A stretch of DNA of 63,109 nt from Muribaculaceae bacterium (lineage in GTDB: Bacteria; Bacteroidota; Bacteroidia; Bacteroidales; Muribaculaceae), in NCBI GenBank assembly GCA_017651515.1, contig JAGCCU010000080.1:1-63109 (forward strand), given 5' to 3'. The translations under genes were made by a program, and so were the position numbers. The notes beneath the pieces were generated by a model. That model made no database searches and was not told the DNA's origin. It was given only the letters and a program-made list of their open reading frames with translations. Shown one piece after another: positions 35,665 to 44,886 of this stretch (positions are counted from its first letter, which is position 1; every line of letters starts with the position of its first letter).

Positions 35665-37827
35665 ATGAAGGTTTATAAAACAAACGAGATCAAGAACGTC
35701 TCCTTGCTTGGTGGCAAGGGTTCGGGTAAAACCACACTCGCTGAGTCAATTCTTCACGAGTGTGGTGCAATCAATCGTCGCGGTACTGTAGATGCAGGCA
35801 ACACCGTGTGTGACTATTTCCCTGTGGAAAAGGAGTATGGTTATTCAGTATTCTCCACATTGTTCTATGCTGAGGCAGCAGGCAAGAAGATTAACTTCAT
35901 TGACTGCCCGGGCAGTGATGACTTCGTTGGAAACGTAGTTACTGCTCTTAACGTGACCGATGCAGGTCTGATGCTTATCGACGGCCAGTATGGCGTTGAG
36001 GTAGGTACTCAGAACCAGTATCGCACAGTTGGCAAGATCAAGAAGCCACTTATGATGGCAATCAACAAGATGGAAGCTGAGAAGACCGACTTCGACAACG
36101 TGCTCAGCCAACTCCAGGAGAGCTATGGCAGCAAGGTTGTTCCCATCCAGTTCCCAGTTACCAGCGGCCCCGGCTTCAAGTCGATCGTTGACCTGCTGAC
36201 AATGAAGCAGTATAACTATGGTCCTGACGGTGGTAAGGCTACCGTTACCGACATTGATGCCAGCGTAGCTGACCATGCCGAAGAGCTGAAGGCTAACCTG
36301 CTTGAGATGGCAGCCGAGAACGACGAAGCTCTGATGGAGAAGTATCTCGATACTATGGAGCTCAGCGAGGAAGAAATGATTCTTGGTATCCAGAAGGGTC
36401 TTATCGACTGCAGCCTCATCCCACTGATGTGCATCAGCGGTGAAAAGGAAATGGGTATCGACCGCATGCTTGAAGTGATTGCAAGCATTGCTCCATCACC
36501 CTGTGACGTTGCTGGCACTCCTGATACCGATGGCAACGAGGTTAAGCCCGACGCCAACGGCCCTATCAGCCTGTTCTTCTTCAAGACCACCATTGAGCCA
36601 CACATCGGTGAGGTTTCTTACTTCAAGGTGATGTCGGGTACGCTCAAGAGCGGTACTGACCTGAACAATATGAACCGTGGCAGCAAGGAGCGTCTTGCTC
36701 AGATCAACGTGGTGCGTGGTAGCCTTACCCGTGAGAATGTTGATGAAATCTGTGCAGGCGACCTCGGTGCAACCGTGAAGCTGAAAGACGTTCGTCGTGG
36801 CAACACCCTGAACGACAAGGGCTGCGAACACGTGTTCGACTTCATTGAGTATCCCGCTCCCAAGTTCCAGCGTGCTATCCGTCCTCTTAACGAGAGCGAA
36901 ATCGAAAAGCTGGGTACTATCCTCAACCGTATGCACGAAGAGGATCCCACATGGCTCATCGAGCAGTCTAAGGAACTCAAGCAGACCATCATTTCCGGTC
37001 AGGGCGAATTCCACCTGCGTACACTGAAGTGGCGTATCGAGAACAACGAGAAGCTGCAGGTTGAGTACATCGAGCCAAAGATTCCTTATCGCGAGACCAT
37101 TACCAAGGCTGCTCGTGCCGACTATCGTCACAAGAAGCAGTCAGGTGGTTCGGGTCAGTTCGGTGAGGTTCACTTGATCGTGGAGCCTTATCGTGAAGGC
37201 GATCCAGAGCCCGATACCTATCGTTTCGGTAACCAGGAATACAAAATGAACATTAAGGACAAGCAGGAAATCCCAATGGAGTGGGGTGGTATGCTCGTCA
37301 TTTACAACTGTATCGTTGGTGGTGCCATCGATGCACGTTTCATCCCTGCAATCGTAAAGGGTATCATGGACCGTATGGAGCAAGGTCCTCTCACCGGTTC
37401 GTATGCTCGCGACGTTCGCGTTTGCATCTACGATGGTAAGATGCACCCAGTTGACAGTAACGAAATCTCGTTCCGTCTGGCAGCCCGTAACGCTTTCAGC
37501 GCTGCGTTCCGCGAAGCTAACCCCAAGGTGCTTGAGCCCGTTTACGACGTAGAGATTCTTCTGCCAAGCGACAGCATGGGTGGTGTTCAGAGTGACCTGC
37601 AGGGTCGCCGCGGCATCATGATGGATATGTCGAGCGAGAACGGTCTGGAGAAGATCAAGGCCAAGATACCTCTGAAGGAGATGGCAAGCTACTCGACTGC
37701 ACTGAGTTCAATCACTGGTGGTCGTGCTTCATTCAGTATGAAGTTCGCCAGCTACGAACTCGTACCAGCCGATGTTCAGGCTCAGCTGCTCAAGGAATAC
37801 GAGGAGTCGAAGCAAGACGAGGATTAA
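35665..37827 (+). CDS. fusA2: EF-G paralog (EF-G2-like) with altered GTPase motifs
   Basis: A 720-aa elongation factor G homologue with all five domains. The G-domain signatures deviate from true EF-G: the P-loop is GGKGSGKTT (16-24); the switch II motif is DCPGSDDF (80-87) instead of DTPGHVDF, so the catalytic His is Ser84; the switch I region reads YGYS (58-61) instead of RGIT. NKME replaces NKMD in G4. Domain IV (SGGSGQFGEVHL) is normal. In Bacteroides thetaiotaomicron a paralog termed EF-G2 supports translation in starvation without GTP hydrolysis; the substitutions here point to the same class, which is an inference from sequence. It is monocistronic with its own terminator. Confidence 0.88.
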   Translation: MKVYKTNEIKNVSLLGGKGSGKTTLAESILHECGAINRRGTVDAGNTVCDYFPVEKEYGYSVFSTLFYAEAAGKKINFIDCPGSDDFVGNVVTALNVTDAGLMLIDGQYGVEVGTQNQYRTVGKIKKPLMMAINKMEAEKTDFDNVLSQLQESYGSKVVPIQFPVTSGPGFKSIVDLLTMKQYNYGPDGGKATVTDIDASVADHAEELKANLLEMAAENDEALMEKYLDTMELSEEEMILGIQKGLIDCSLIPLMCISGEKEMGIDRMLEVIASIAPSPCDVAGTPDTDGNEVKPDANGPISLFFFKTTIEPHIGEVSYFKVMSGTLKSGTDLNNMNRGSKERLAQINVVRGSLTRENVDEICAGDLGATVKLKDVRRGNTLNDKGCEHVFDFIEYPAPKFQRAIRPLNESEIEKLGTILNRMHEEDPTWLIEQSKELKQTIISGQGEFHLRTLKWRIENNEKLQVEYIEPKIPYRETITKAARADYRHKKQSGGSGQFGEVHLIVEPYREGDPEPDTYRFGNQEYKMNIKDKQEIPMEWGGMLVIYNCIVGGAIDARFIPAIVKGIMDRMEQGPLTGSYARDVRVCIYDGKMHPVDSNEISFRLAARNAFSAAFREANPKVLEPVYDVEILLPSDSMGGVQSDLQGRRGIMMDMSSENGLEKIKAKIPLKEMASYSTALSSITGGRASFSMKFASYELVPADVQAQLLKEYEESKQDED

Positions 37828-37846
37828 TCTCAACAGTTTTTATAAG

Positions 37847-37878
37847 AAGTGCCATTCCTTTTGAGTGGCACTTTTTTA
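37847..37878 (+). terminator. Rho-independent terminator of the EF-G paralog
   Basis: AAGTGCCA (37847-37854) pairs with TGGCACTT (37866-37873), and a T-run follows. Confidence 0.85.
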
Positions 37879-37896
37879 TATGTCGAATATAAATTA

Positions 37897-38028
37897 CATC
37901 ACTCACATTGGGACTTCACGCGCAAGAACGAGGAGCAGTTTGCGGAGTTTCGTCACAGCGACACCTGCCGCTTGTACGAACTGCCTATCTTTGAGAACAA
38001 AAAGAAAAGTTACGGATATTTCTTCTGA
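37897..38028 (+). pseudogene. Orphan C-terminal coding fragment
   Basis: The frame from 37897 to the TGA at 38026-38028 encodes 43 residues with protein-like composition (for example FTRKNEEQFAEFRHSDTCRL then YELPIFENKK), but no start codon or upstream body: the terminator of the EF-G paralog directly precedes it. It looks like the 3' end of a gene whose 5' part was deleted. I do not recognise the family. Confidence 0.4.
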
Positions 38029-38054
38029 TATGTTCTTAATTAGAAAACAATGTG

Positions 38055-38062
38055 TACCTTTG
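38055..38062 (+). promoter_or_regulatory. -7 box of the MBG-type gene
   Basis: TACCTTTG lies 46 nt before the ATG at 38108. The -33 element is not clear. Confidence 0.5.
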
Positions 38063-38107
38063 CAATGACATATTATATAATAACCATAAATAAAAACTTT
38101 ATTTAAA

Positions 38108-39073
38108 ATGAAAAAGTTTACATTACTTCTAATTGCTCTGATTGCTTGCGTTAGCGTTATGCAAGCAGATGATGTCTTTACCTGCAATGTCGACGTCTAC
38201 AACTTTGATGGCTGGAATGACATGACCGTTGCACATCCCGCACACATTTGGGGCTATTACGAGCACCCCTATGGCCAGGCTGGCTACATTGAGTACTGTG
38301 TTGACGGCGAATGGGAATGGATCCGCATCGAGAACGAGCTCATCTCTGGCGAGGACTATGACCTGCCCTTCAACATGATGTTCAATAGCGACATCACTAC
38401 TGAACATACCTTGGAGCTTCGCTTCACCGATGGCTTGGGTAACTATATCGACCTCGAAGGTCTCAGCTGGGCTGACGTTCGTTCTTACGAAGCCACTGGC
38501 ACCGACGCCGTTTACAATGGTGAGGCCAAGACCTTTGTGGTGAATATCAATGGTGAGACCTTAACCTTCGTCACCGAGTTTGTCGTTCCTGGTGAATACA
38601 CGGTTGGAACCTACGAGGGTGACTATGACGATAACACCATCGGCATCAAGGACATCATCGTTACTATCGACAAGGCTCCTTGCGAGTATGAGGTACAGCT
38701 TCCCTTGCAGGAGACTGAGTATGACGGTCAGCCCCATGGCGCTACCGTAACCGTTCCCGAGGGCAGTGGTGAGGTGACCATCATCTATGAGAACACCGAG
38801 ACAGGTGAAAGGGAAAGTACCACCGAGGCCCCCACCGAGCCGGGCATCTATGATGTTTACATCAGCATCACAGAGGGTGAATACTACTATGGCATCGGTG
38901 AGACCTATGTTGGTCAGTTCGAGATTGTTGATGGCGTGACCGCTGTCAATGAGCTGGCTGACGACACTAAGGACAACGGTGCTTGGTACACCATCGACGG
39001 TATCCGAGTTGCTGCTCCCACCCTCAGCGGTATTTACATCCACAATGGCAAGAAGTATGTCATCGTGAAGTAA
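38108..39073 (+). CDS. Secreted MBG-domain protein with C-terminal sorting-like tail
   Basis: A 321-aa protein with a signal peptide (KKFTLLLIALIACVSVMQA). Residues about 195-275 form an MBG-type Ig-like domain (ETEYDGQPHGATVTVPEGSG, TEPGIYDVYISITEGEYYY). The tail (NGAWYTIDGIRVAAPTLSGI to KKYVIVK) resembles the one at the end of the 15251 gene and the short C-terminal domains of other Bacteroidales secreted proteins. The N-terminal 190 residues are not assigned. It is monocistronic between a -7 box and a terminator. Confidence 0.75.
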   Translation: MKKFTLLLIALIACVSVMQADDVFTCNVDVYNFDGWNDMTVAHPAHIWGYYEHPYGQAGYIEYCVDGEWEWIRIENELISGEDYDLPFNMMFNSDITTEHTLELRFTDGLGNYIDLEGLSWADVRSYEATGTDAVYNGEAKTFVVNINGETLTFVTEFVVPGEYTVGTYEGDYDDNTIGIKDIIVTIDKAPCEYEVQLPLQETEYDGQPHGATVTVPEGSGEVTIIYENTETGERESTTEAPTEPGIYDVYISITEGEYYYGIGETYVGQFEIVDGVTAVNELADDTKDNGAWYTIDGIRVAAPTLSGIYIHNGKKYVIVK

Positions 39074-39102
39074 TTGCGAAGCTAACATAGCGTTTTATAA
39101 AA

Positions 39103-39136
39103 AATGCGGTCGGGCAACGCCCAGCCGCATTTTTTA
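39103..39136 (+). terminator. Rho-independent terminator of the MBG-type gene
   Basis: AATGCGG (39103-39109) pairs with CCGCATT (39125-39131); inner GGGC/GCCC pairing extends the stem, and a T-run follows. Confidence 0.8.
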
Positions 39137-39257
39137 TGCGGGCGTTGCCAGCGGTCTAGAGTTTAGGGATTACGTGAAAGGGATATTTAGTTTTGTCACC
39201 TGATTGTTGTAGCTCTTTCATTGAGATTAGATATTATAGAACACCGGCGGTTCTATA

Positions 39258-39386
39258 TCAATCTTCGCCGAAGATTTTCTTCATCTGCGGTTTTATGCTG
39301 TCGCCATACATATGGACTTTTCTTTTACAGTCCCCTTTTGAGTGATTTTGCAAGGCGATGTAATTATCACAAGTGAGTGCCACCAT
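39258..39386 (-). other. Short minus-strand reading frame of uncertain status
   Basis: An ATG-to-TGA frame of 42 residues (starts MVALTCDNYIALQNH, ends KKIFGED) fills the middle of a 341-bp intergenic region. The composition is protein-like and lysine-rich, but there is no evident ribosome binding site and it overlaps nothing known. It may be a decayed gene end or chance. Confidence 0.25.
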
Positions 39387-39402
39387 ATTGCAAAATATGT
39401 CG

Positions 39403-39410
39403 TACCTTTG
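39403..39410 (+). promoter_or_regulatory. -7 box adjoining the YdeI-like start codon
   Basis: TACCTTTG ends only 4 nt before the ATG at 39415. If used, transcription would start at or beside the ATG, giving a leaderless or near-leaderless mRNA. Confidence 0.4.
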
Positions 39411-39414
39411 CAGT

Positions 39415-39750
39415 ATGGAAATTGTCAATCTGCTCGAATTTAACGATAGAGAACAACTACGTCAATGGTTTGAAAGCAACCACAACATTGAGAAACAATG
39501 TTGGGTACTTTGCAGTCGTTCCAAGATTGTGCCTGAAGGAATCCTCTCCTACATTGAAGTAGTTGAAGAAGCGTTATGTTTCGGGTGGATTGATTCAACG
39601 CAAAAGCGAGTTTCCGAGGGTCGTTGCGCACAAAGATTGTCCCCAAGAAGAAAGAATAGCCATTGGACTGAGTTAAACAAGCAACGATGTGCCGACCTTG
39701 AAAAACGAGGACTTATGACAGAAGCAGGGCGCAACGCCCTCCCAAAATAA
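39415..39750 (+). pseudogene. YdeI-family protein, C-terminally truncated
   Basis: The 111-residue product begins MEIVNLLEFNDREQLRQWF and has the family signatures YIEVVEEALCFGWIDS and QRLSPRRKNSHWTELNKQ. Full-length YdeI/OmpD-associated-type proteins are around 190 aa; this one stops right after GLMTEAGRNALPK. The missing C-terminal half is not found in any frame of the next 230 bp. The break lies about 20 nt before a 21-nt near-repeat that recurs at 45494. It is probably a gene remnant. Confidence 0.65.
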
Positions 39751-39769
39751 TCTATAGAAACTAAAAAAC

Positions 39770-39790
39770 GATTGCTTTGCTTGACAAGAT
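39770..39790 (+). repeat. 21-nt near-identical direct repeat, left copy
   Basis: Reads GATTGCTTTGCTTGACAAGA then T; it matches 45494-45514 at 20 of 21 positions, with 17 consecutive identical bases. The two copies bracket the efflux operon. The rest of 39751-39977 shows no gene. Confidence 0.55.
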
Positions 39791-39977
39791 TCCAGCATGC
39801 AGTAATCTTCTACAAGCTGCTCGGCATGGGCTTTCTGTACTTAATCGATGTGCTCATCACCTCACCTGCATCCTGGCTAGGGTACACCTGAGGAACCTAG
39901 CATCCGCTTGTCGCATGGTTAAATCGACTGATTATCACCATAAAGATTCAACCAGATTTCGTGCAGGCATGTCAAGG

Positions 39978-41219
39978 TTACTGTTGGTCTGGTTCAATGG
40001 GATCTGTTGAACTGGGAATGGCTTGTGCGTGTTTGCGGGCGAGGCGCTTCTGGTATGCGTACACCACGCAGGCCATGCCAAGGTAGGCTGCGGCTTGAAT
40101 CCAAAGGATACGGATTTCGGGCAGGATCTGACTGAAGGAGGCTCCCATGGAGTTGACACGTATGAATGCACGCACGCCAAAGGTGCTGGGGAAGAGCCAC
40201 GACACGCCCTGCCATGCACCGGGAATGCTTGACTGCGGCCATGACACGCCGGTTAGGAACAGCAGCGGAATCGAGACGAAGACCATCAGCAACATCACGT
40301 TCTCGCGATATCGCACCAGGCAAGAGACCGTCATGCCGAAGAAGATGCTGGCTATCGTATAGGGCAGCAGCATCAAGAACAACGTCACGCCATCGGCCAA
40401 CTGCGGGAATGAGAACATGCGGGGAACGGCCATCGAGAGGTAGGCGGCTGCCACGGCACCAATCATGCCATAACACAGCGCCTTTCCCCACACCACGCGG
40501 TAGGCACCACGGTAGTGCGGATCGTCGTCGGGGATGAGTTGGCCGTTGCGATGACGCTCACGGGCCGTGCCCGCCGACATGCCGATGCCCAGGGCAAGCG
40601 CCTGCTGCAGCAGGATCATGAGCACAGCAGGAAGGACACAGGAACCGTAGCCCCCAGAAGGGTTGAACATCGCCACGTCGTGGGCAATGAGCGGTTGTGC
40701 GGTGATGGAATTCTCGTGATCGGTGAAGTTGCCGGCTTTCTTGATGTTCAGACCCGCACTCATGCGACCGGCTTCAATCATGGCAGTCTGATAGACAGCC
40801 TTATAGGCAAGCATGAGCGACATGTCGCAATAGACGCTGACGGTGGCCTGTTCGCCACGGCTGATGCAATCGGAGAAGTCAGAAGGGATTAGGTAGATGC
40901 CCTTGACAATCTGGCGGCTGACGAGCGAACGGGCTTCGTCGAGGTCGGCCGCGTAGTATTTCACATCAACGTCGGGGGTGGCATTGCAGTCGTTGATGAA
41001 CTGGCGCGAAAGGGCAGAGTGCGACTGGTCGACGACAACCACCGGAGTCTCGCGCAGCGTTTCGTTGTTGTAAATCCACGAGTAGAGCAACGGGTAGCCC
41101 AGCGGCACGACAACGAGGAACATCAGCACGCCCTCGTCCTTGATGACTTGCTTCATCTCCTGGCGCCAGACGTATAGCACATCGGTCAGGTGCTCCTTAA
41201 GTTTACGGAATATAGACAT
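39978..41219 (-). CDS. ABC-2 type permease, second in operon
   Basis: About 413 aa from the ATG at 41219 (MSIFRKLKEHLTDVLYVWRQ); the longer frame upstream lies inside the preceding gene. It has an N-terminal membrane anchor (MFLVVVPLGYPLLYSWIYN), a periplasmic domain with VVVDQSHSALSRQFINDCNA, and five hydrophobic segments in the C-terminal half, as in YhhJ/YbhR-type ABC-2 permeases. It overlaps the first permease by 17 nt. The C-terminal tail is basic and then polar. Confidence 0.88.
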   Translation of the reverse strand: MSIFRKLKEHLTDVLYVWRQEMKQVIKDEGVLMFLVVVPLGYPLLYSWIYNNETLRETPVVVVDQSHSALSRQFINDCNATPDVDVKYYAADLDEARSLVSRQIVKGIYLIPSDFSDCISRGEQATVSVYCDMSLMLAYKAVYQTAMIEAGRMSAGLNIKKAGNFTDHENSITAQPLIAHDVAMFNPSGGYGSCVLPAVLMILLQQALALGIGMSAGTARERHRNGQLIPDDDPHYRGAYRVVWGKALCYGMIGAVAAAYLSMAVPRMFSFPQLADGVTLFLMLLPYTIASIFFGMTVSCLVRYRENVMLLMVFVSIPLLFLTGVSWPQSSIPGAWQGVSWLFPSTFGVRAFIRVNSMGASFSQILPEIRILWIQAAAYLGMACVVYAYQKRLARKHAQAIPSSTDPIEPDQQ

Positions 41220-42378
41220 AGTTGAGCATTGCGTTTTTAACTTTACGGAGTACGAACCACGGCAAGAGCGTGAAGGCCACAAGTGCCACCAGATGGAACC
41301 AGACATCGATGACGGGGAAACCATTGAGAACGGTGGACTGGTAGAGCATCCAGTAGTGCCGTAAGGGGAACAGCCACGACATGGATTGCAAAGGCGGATC
41401 CATGCCCGCGACAGGGAACGCTGAGCCGCACATCGAGATTCCGAGCACCATCCACAGCGAGCTGATGCTCATAGACATGCGCATCGAGGGCATCAAGCCA
41501 AAAGCAAAGATGCCAAAGCCAATCGAAGCCGCCACCTGCAAGAGTGTGAGCCGCACGATGCTCCACACACCGCCCAAATGCGGGAAGTGAAGCACATTGA
41601 AGATGTAATACTGGTAGCAGAATATCACCAGCAGGAACACCAATGCGTGGACAATGAATTTGCCCAGAATGGCCACTAAGATGTTACCTCCAGCACGGGC
41701 AAGCCATTCTTTGCCGGTGTCGAACTTCAACTCCATTCCGAGCGAGTAAGCCGCCAGCAGCGCCATGAACAGCATCAAGATGCCCGGCACGAACACTGTG
41801 GTCAGAGTGTAGTTGTAACTGCTCTGGGGGTTGGCTATCATGTGTGCATCGATGGTCACGGGCTGCAATGCAGCGCGAATCTGCTCATCCGACGCGCCCT
41901 TGGCGCTCAGCGTGGCTTTGCCTAACGCTGCCGAGCCCAGCGTGCTGATGGTTTTCAGGTCTTTCGAGGCCATTGAGCCGGCCGTCATACACGTCATGGT
42001 GTAGTAGTACGAGATGTTGGGCTGCCGCCCCGACATGAGCTTCGACGCCGTGCCATCGGGTATGTAAAGATATGCGTAGACCTTTCCTTCCTGCATGGCG
42101 TTGCGAGCCTCTGTGACCGACGCGAAGTGATACATCACTCGCGAGTTCTGCATGGCATCCAGACTGCGGATGAGGCCACGCGAGGTGGCGCTGTTGTCGT
42201 GGTCCACCACGCCGATGGGCAGGTCTTGGGGTAGTCCTTCATCGAGCATGGTAGTGAAAAACACCACCAGCAGCAAGGGGAACACTACCATGCAGAAGCC
42301 GTAGATACGGTTCTTGCGCACGATGATGTTGAGCTCGCGCAGCACGATGTCGAAGAATTGAGAAATATATTTCATCAA
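41203..42378 (-). CDS. ABC-2 type permease, first in operon
   Basis: A 391-aa paralog of the downstream permease. It opens with a cytoplasmic helix and an anchor (IYGFCMVVFPLLLVVFFTTM), then the soluble domain (LPIGVVDHDNSATSRGLIRS) and a C-terminal membrane bundle. Two such permeases would form the transmembrane channel of a YbhFSR-like exporter. The start codon abuts the hlyD stop. Confidence 0.9.
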   Translation of the reverse strand: MMKYISQFFDIVLRELNIIVRKNRIYGFCMVVFPLLLVVFFTTMLDEGLPQDLPIGVVDHDNSATSRGLIRSLDAMQNSRVMYHFASVTEARNAMQEGKVYAYLYIPDGTASKLMSGRQPNISYYYTMTCMTAGSMASKDLKTISTLGSAALGKATLSAKGASDEQIRAALQPVTIDAHMIANPQSSYNYTLTTVFVPGILMLFMALLAAYSLGMELKFDTGKEWLARAGGNILVAILGKFIVHALVFLLVIFCYQYYIFNVLHFPHLGGVWSIVRLTLLQVAASIGFGIFAFGLMPSMRMSMSISSLWMVLGISMCGSAFPVAGMDPPLQSMSWLFPLRHYWMLYQSTVLNGFPVIDVWFHLVALVAFTLLPWFVLRKVKNAMLNYVYIP

Positions 42379-43365
42379 CTACTTTTTAAGGATTACCGAC
42401 ATACCCGGACGGATGCCTTCGATGGCCTGCGAGGGACGCGCCTTCACTTCGAAGGTCTTTTGGTCATACTGGCCACTGGCCTTGGTGGACTTCCACACGG
42501 CAAATGAGCCCTTGTCCTTCATTGAGGTGATTTTCATCTTGGCCTCGGTGTCGAGTGCAGGTATTTTGACGGTGATTTCCTGTCCCACCTTTAGTCCCTT
42601 GAGCTGGTCTTCGCGGATGTGGAACGTAGCCCACTGGTCCTCCATCATGGCTATGCTCATGATGGGCGTGCCGGTGCCGACGAGTTCACCCACCTTAGGA
42701 TAAACGTCGGTGACCTCACCCGTCATCTGTGCCGTCTGTACGGTCTCGCGCATATAGCCCTGCACTTCCTGCACGGCTCCGCGTGCCTGTCCGGCTGCGG
42801 CCGATGCAGCTCGGCGCTCCTCTTGGCGGGCGCCATTCAGAGCCATCTGATAATTGCTCTGGGCGGTCTTTACCTGTGCCTGAGCCGATTTATACATCGC
42901 CTCGGCCTCGTCAAACTTCTGGGCACTGATAACCTGTTCGTCGTGGAGTTTCTTCATGCGATTGTACGACTTTTCGGCAATATCCAGCCCGGCCTTTGCC
43001 TGTTCAAGGAGTTGCGCTGCAGCTTGTATCTGTTCCTTTCGGGCGCCATTGTGCGCCATCTGTGCCATGGCTGCTGCGGCCTCGGCGGCATTTTGGGCCT
43101 GCACCATTTTGGCGCTAACCTCGGGAGCCTCGATAATGGCCAGCGTGTCGCCCGCATGGACAAAGTCGCCTTCCTTTGCCATGAGTGCGAGAATGCGTCC
43201 TGGCACTTTGCCCGACACACGGTATTCTTCCACCTCCATCTCGCCCTGAATTTCTTCGGGGGCGCGTTGCAGAGCAAGATGGCCGATAAGAGCGACAATG
43301 ATGACCACAGCCGCGAAACCGACGATAGCTAACAAGATATTGGTATGTTGACTTTTAGCTGACAT
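42379..43365 (-). CDS. HlyD-family periplasmic adaptor
   Basis: A 328-aa membrane-fusion protein. One N-terminal membrane anchor (ILLAIVGFAAVVIIVALIGH), a lipoyl half-motif (SGKVPGRILALMAKEGDFVH), a long Ala/Gln-rich coiled-coil hairpin (about 85-200) and the second lipoyl half with GTPIMSIAMMED. It bridges the inner-membrane permeases to the TolC-like channel encoded just upstream in the operon. Confidence 0.92.
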   Translation of the reverse strand: MSAKSQHTNILLAIVGFAAVVIIVALIGHLALQRAPEEIQGEMEVEEYRVSGKVPGRILALMAKEGDFVHAGDTLAIIEAPEVSAKMVQAQNAAEAAAAMAQMAHNGARKEQIQAAAQLLEQAKAGLDIAEKSYNRMKKLHDEQVISAQKFDEAEAMYKSAQAQVKTAQSNYQMALNGARQEERRAASAAAGQARGAVQEVQGYMRETVQTAQMTGEVTDVYPKVGELVGTGTPIMSIAMMEDQWATFHIREDQLKGLKVGQEITVKIPALDTEAKMKITSMKDKGSFAVWKSTKASGQYDQKTFEVKARPSQAIEGIRPGMSVILKK

Positions 43366-43404
43366 AATATGATATGATTTGATGATTTTTAATGTTATGA
43401 CGGT

Positions 43405-44886
43405 TTATTTCAGGATGCCTAATGCCTTGAGCAGGTCGGTGTGACTGAGCTGCAACTCAATCTCGGCATCAATCTTCTGGGTATGTGCCATGAGCCATGC
43501 TGATTGGGCCTCCATGATGGTGGTGGGCGTGATCACGCCCTCCTCAAAGCCTCGTTTGGCCATTCGCAGGTTCTCCTCGGCATTGGCGATGCTCGATCGG
43601 GCCAGTGCTAGATTCTTGTTGGCTTCACTGACGCGGAAGCGATTCTGTCTGACCTGCAACTCAATCTTTTCGCGGGCATCCTCGAGTTCGAGGTTGGCAA
43701 CGGTTGTCGTCTGTTTGGCAGCCTCGATTTTGTATTTCACATCCCCCCAGTTCCATATAGGTACGCGCACCTGCAGCCCCAAATGCCAGAAGCCTCCAAA
43801 GCGGTGTTGGAAACCGTTGAAGGCATTCGGGTTGGTCACAGCATATCCGCCTATGAATGATACTTGTGGCCGGTTTTCGGCCTTGAACAGATTGACCTCT
43901 TGATGGGTCAGGTCAATAGCGTTCTGCAACAATCGCAGCTCTGGGCGGTTGTCGATGCTCACTGCCGAGGGAATGGCGACCGGTGGAGCAATCTCGTCGG
44001 TACTCTCGTCGGCCAACTCAATGGGTTCATCCACTGGCAGACCACAGAGTTGGCACAAAAGCATCTTGGTCAGCGACAGTGCGTCGATGACCTTGGCAAG
44101 GGCCATCTCTGCCTCGTTGACGCGCACTTTCACACTCAGATTGTCGCTGCGAGTAGTCAGGCCTACTTCGGTTGTCTTCTCTACATCATGATCGAGTTTC
44201 TTGACCAGATCGAGGTAGGACTCGGCCAGATTCTGCTTGTGTCGCAGCGATACCACCTGCCAATAGACGTTGTCGATGTCATATAGCGTGGCCTGCCTGC
44301 GGGCTTCAAGGGTGTTTGCGGCCAGTTCCTCCTTAATGTCGGCAATGCGGTTCATCGTCTTGAGTGCGCCACCCATATAGATTGGTTGGGTCACCGTGAT
44401 GGTTCCAGCAAAAGTGTTGTGGTTGTTGGATTCGAGCGCCTCATTCAGCGAATGTCCCAGGTGGTCGATGGTTCCTTGGGCAGCGGCGACATAGGGAGCG
44501 GCCATTTCCGACAATTCCTTGACTTTAGCGGGGTCGAGGGGCAGCTTGCCCACCTCGCGCCCGATGGCCGAGGTGAACACTTCGCCCAAGTTGTCGAGCA
44601 GTTCTTTTTGGTCTTTGTTGAGAATAGAAATTCCGCGGCTGGTGTACTCATAGGCGCCAATGGCGCTGACCCGCGGCAGGTACTTAGTCCTTGCCGATTT
44701 ACGCTGATTCTCGGCAATACTCTGCTTGACGCGCGACACCTGCATCTGTTTATTGTTGTCTAGAGCCAAGGTGCGGCACTCGTTGAGAGTCAACACCCGC
44801 TTAGCATGCGCTGGAACTGGTGATGATAAGAAAAACAGCACCAATAGACAATATAAAAATAGCGACTTTAGTCTCATGCCTTCCAT
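43405..44886 (-). CDS. TolC-like outer-membrane efflux protein
   Basis: A 493-aa outer-membrane factor; the ATG three codons downstream is an alternative start. Signal peptide (LKSLFLYCLLVLFFLSSPVPAHA). Two OEP repeats begin around residues 35 (LTLNECRTLALDNNKQMQVS) and 300 (NRPELRLLQNAIDLTHQEV), with long amphipathic helices (NLELEDAREKIELQVRQNRF). It is the first gene of the four-gene exporter operon. No regulator gene adjoins it. Confidence 0.92.
   Translation of the reverse strand: MEGMRLKSLFLYCLLVLFFLSSPVPAHAKRVLTLNECRTLALDNNKQMQVSRVKQSIAENQRKSARTKYLPRVSAIGAYEYTSRGISILNKDQKELLDNLGEVFTSAIGREVGKLPLDPAKVKELSEMAAPYVAAAQGTIDHLGHSLNEALESNNHNTFAGTITVTQPIYMGGALKTMNRIADIKEELAANTLEARRQATLYDIDNVYWQVVSLRHKQNLAESYLDLVKKLDHDVEKTTEVGLTTRSDNLSVKVRVNEAEMALAKVIDALSLTKMLLCQLCGLPVDEPIELADESTDEIAPPVAIPSAVSIDNRPELRLLQNAIDLTHQEVNLFKAENRPQVSFIGGYAVTNPNAFNGFQHRFGGFWHLGLQVRVPIWNWGDVKYKIEAAKQTTTVANLELEDAREKIELQVRQNRFRVSEANKNLALARSSIANAEENLRMAKRGFEEGVITPTTIMEAQSAWLMAHTQKIDAEIELQLSHTDLLKALGILK

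Noticed and set aside
42619-43332. 237-aa plus-strand frame
   Set aside because: Antisense to hlyD; its repetitive composition mirrors the Ala/Gln-rich coiled coil on the other strand.
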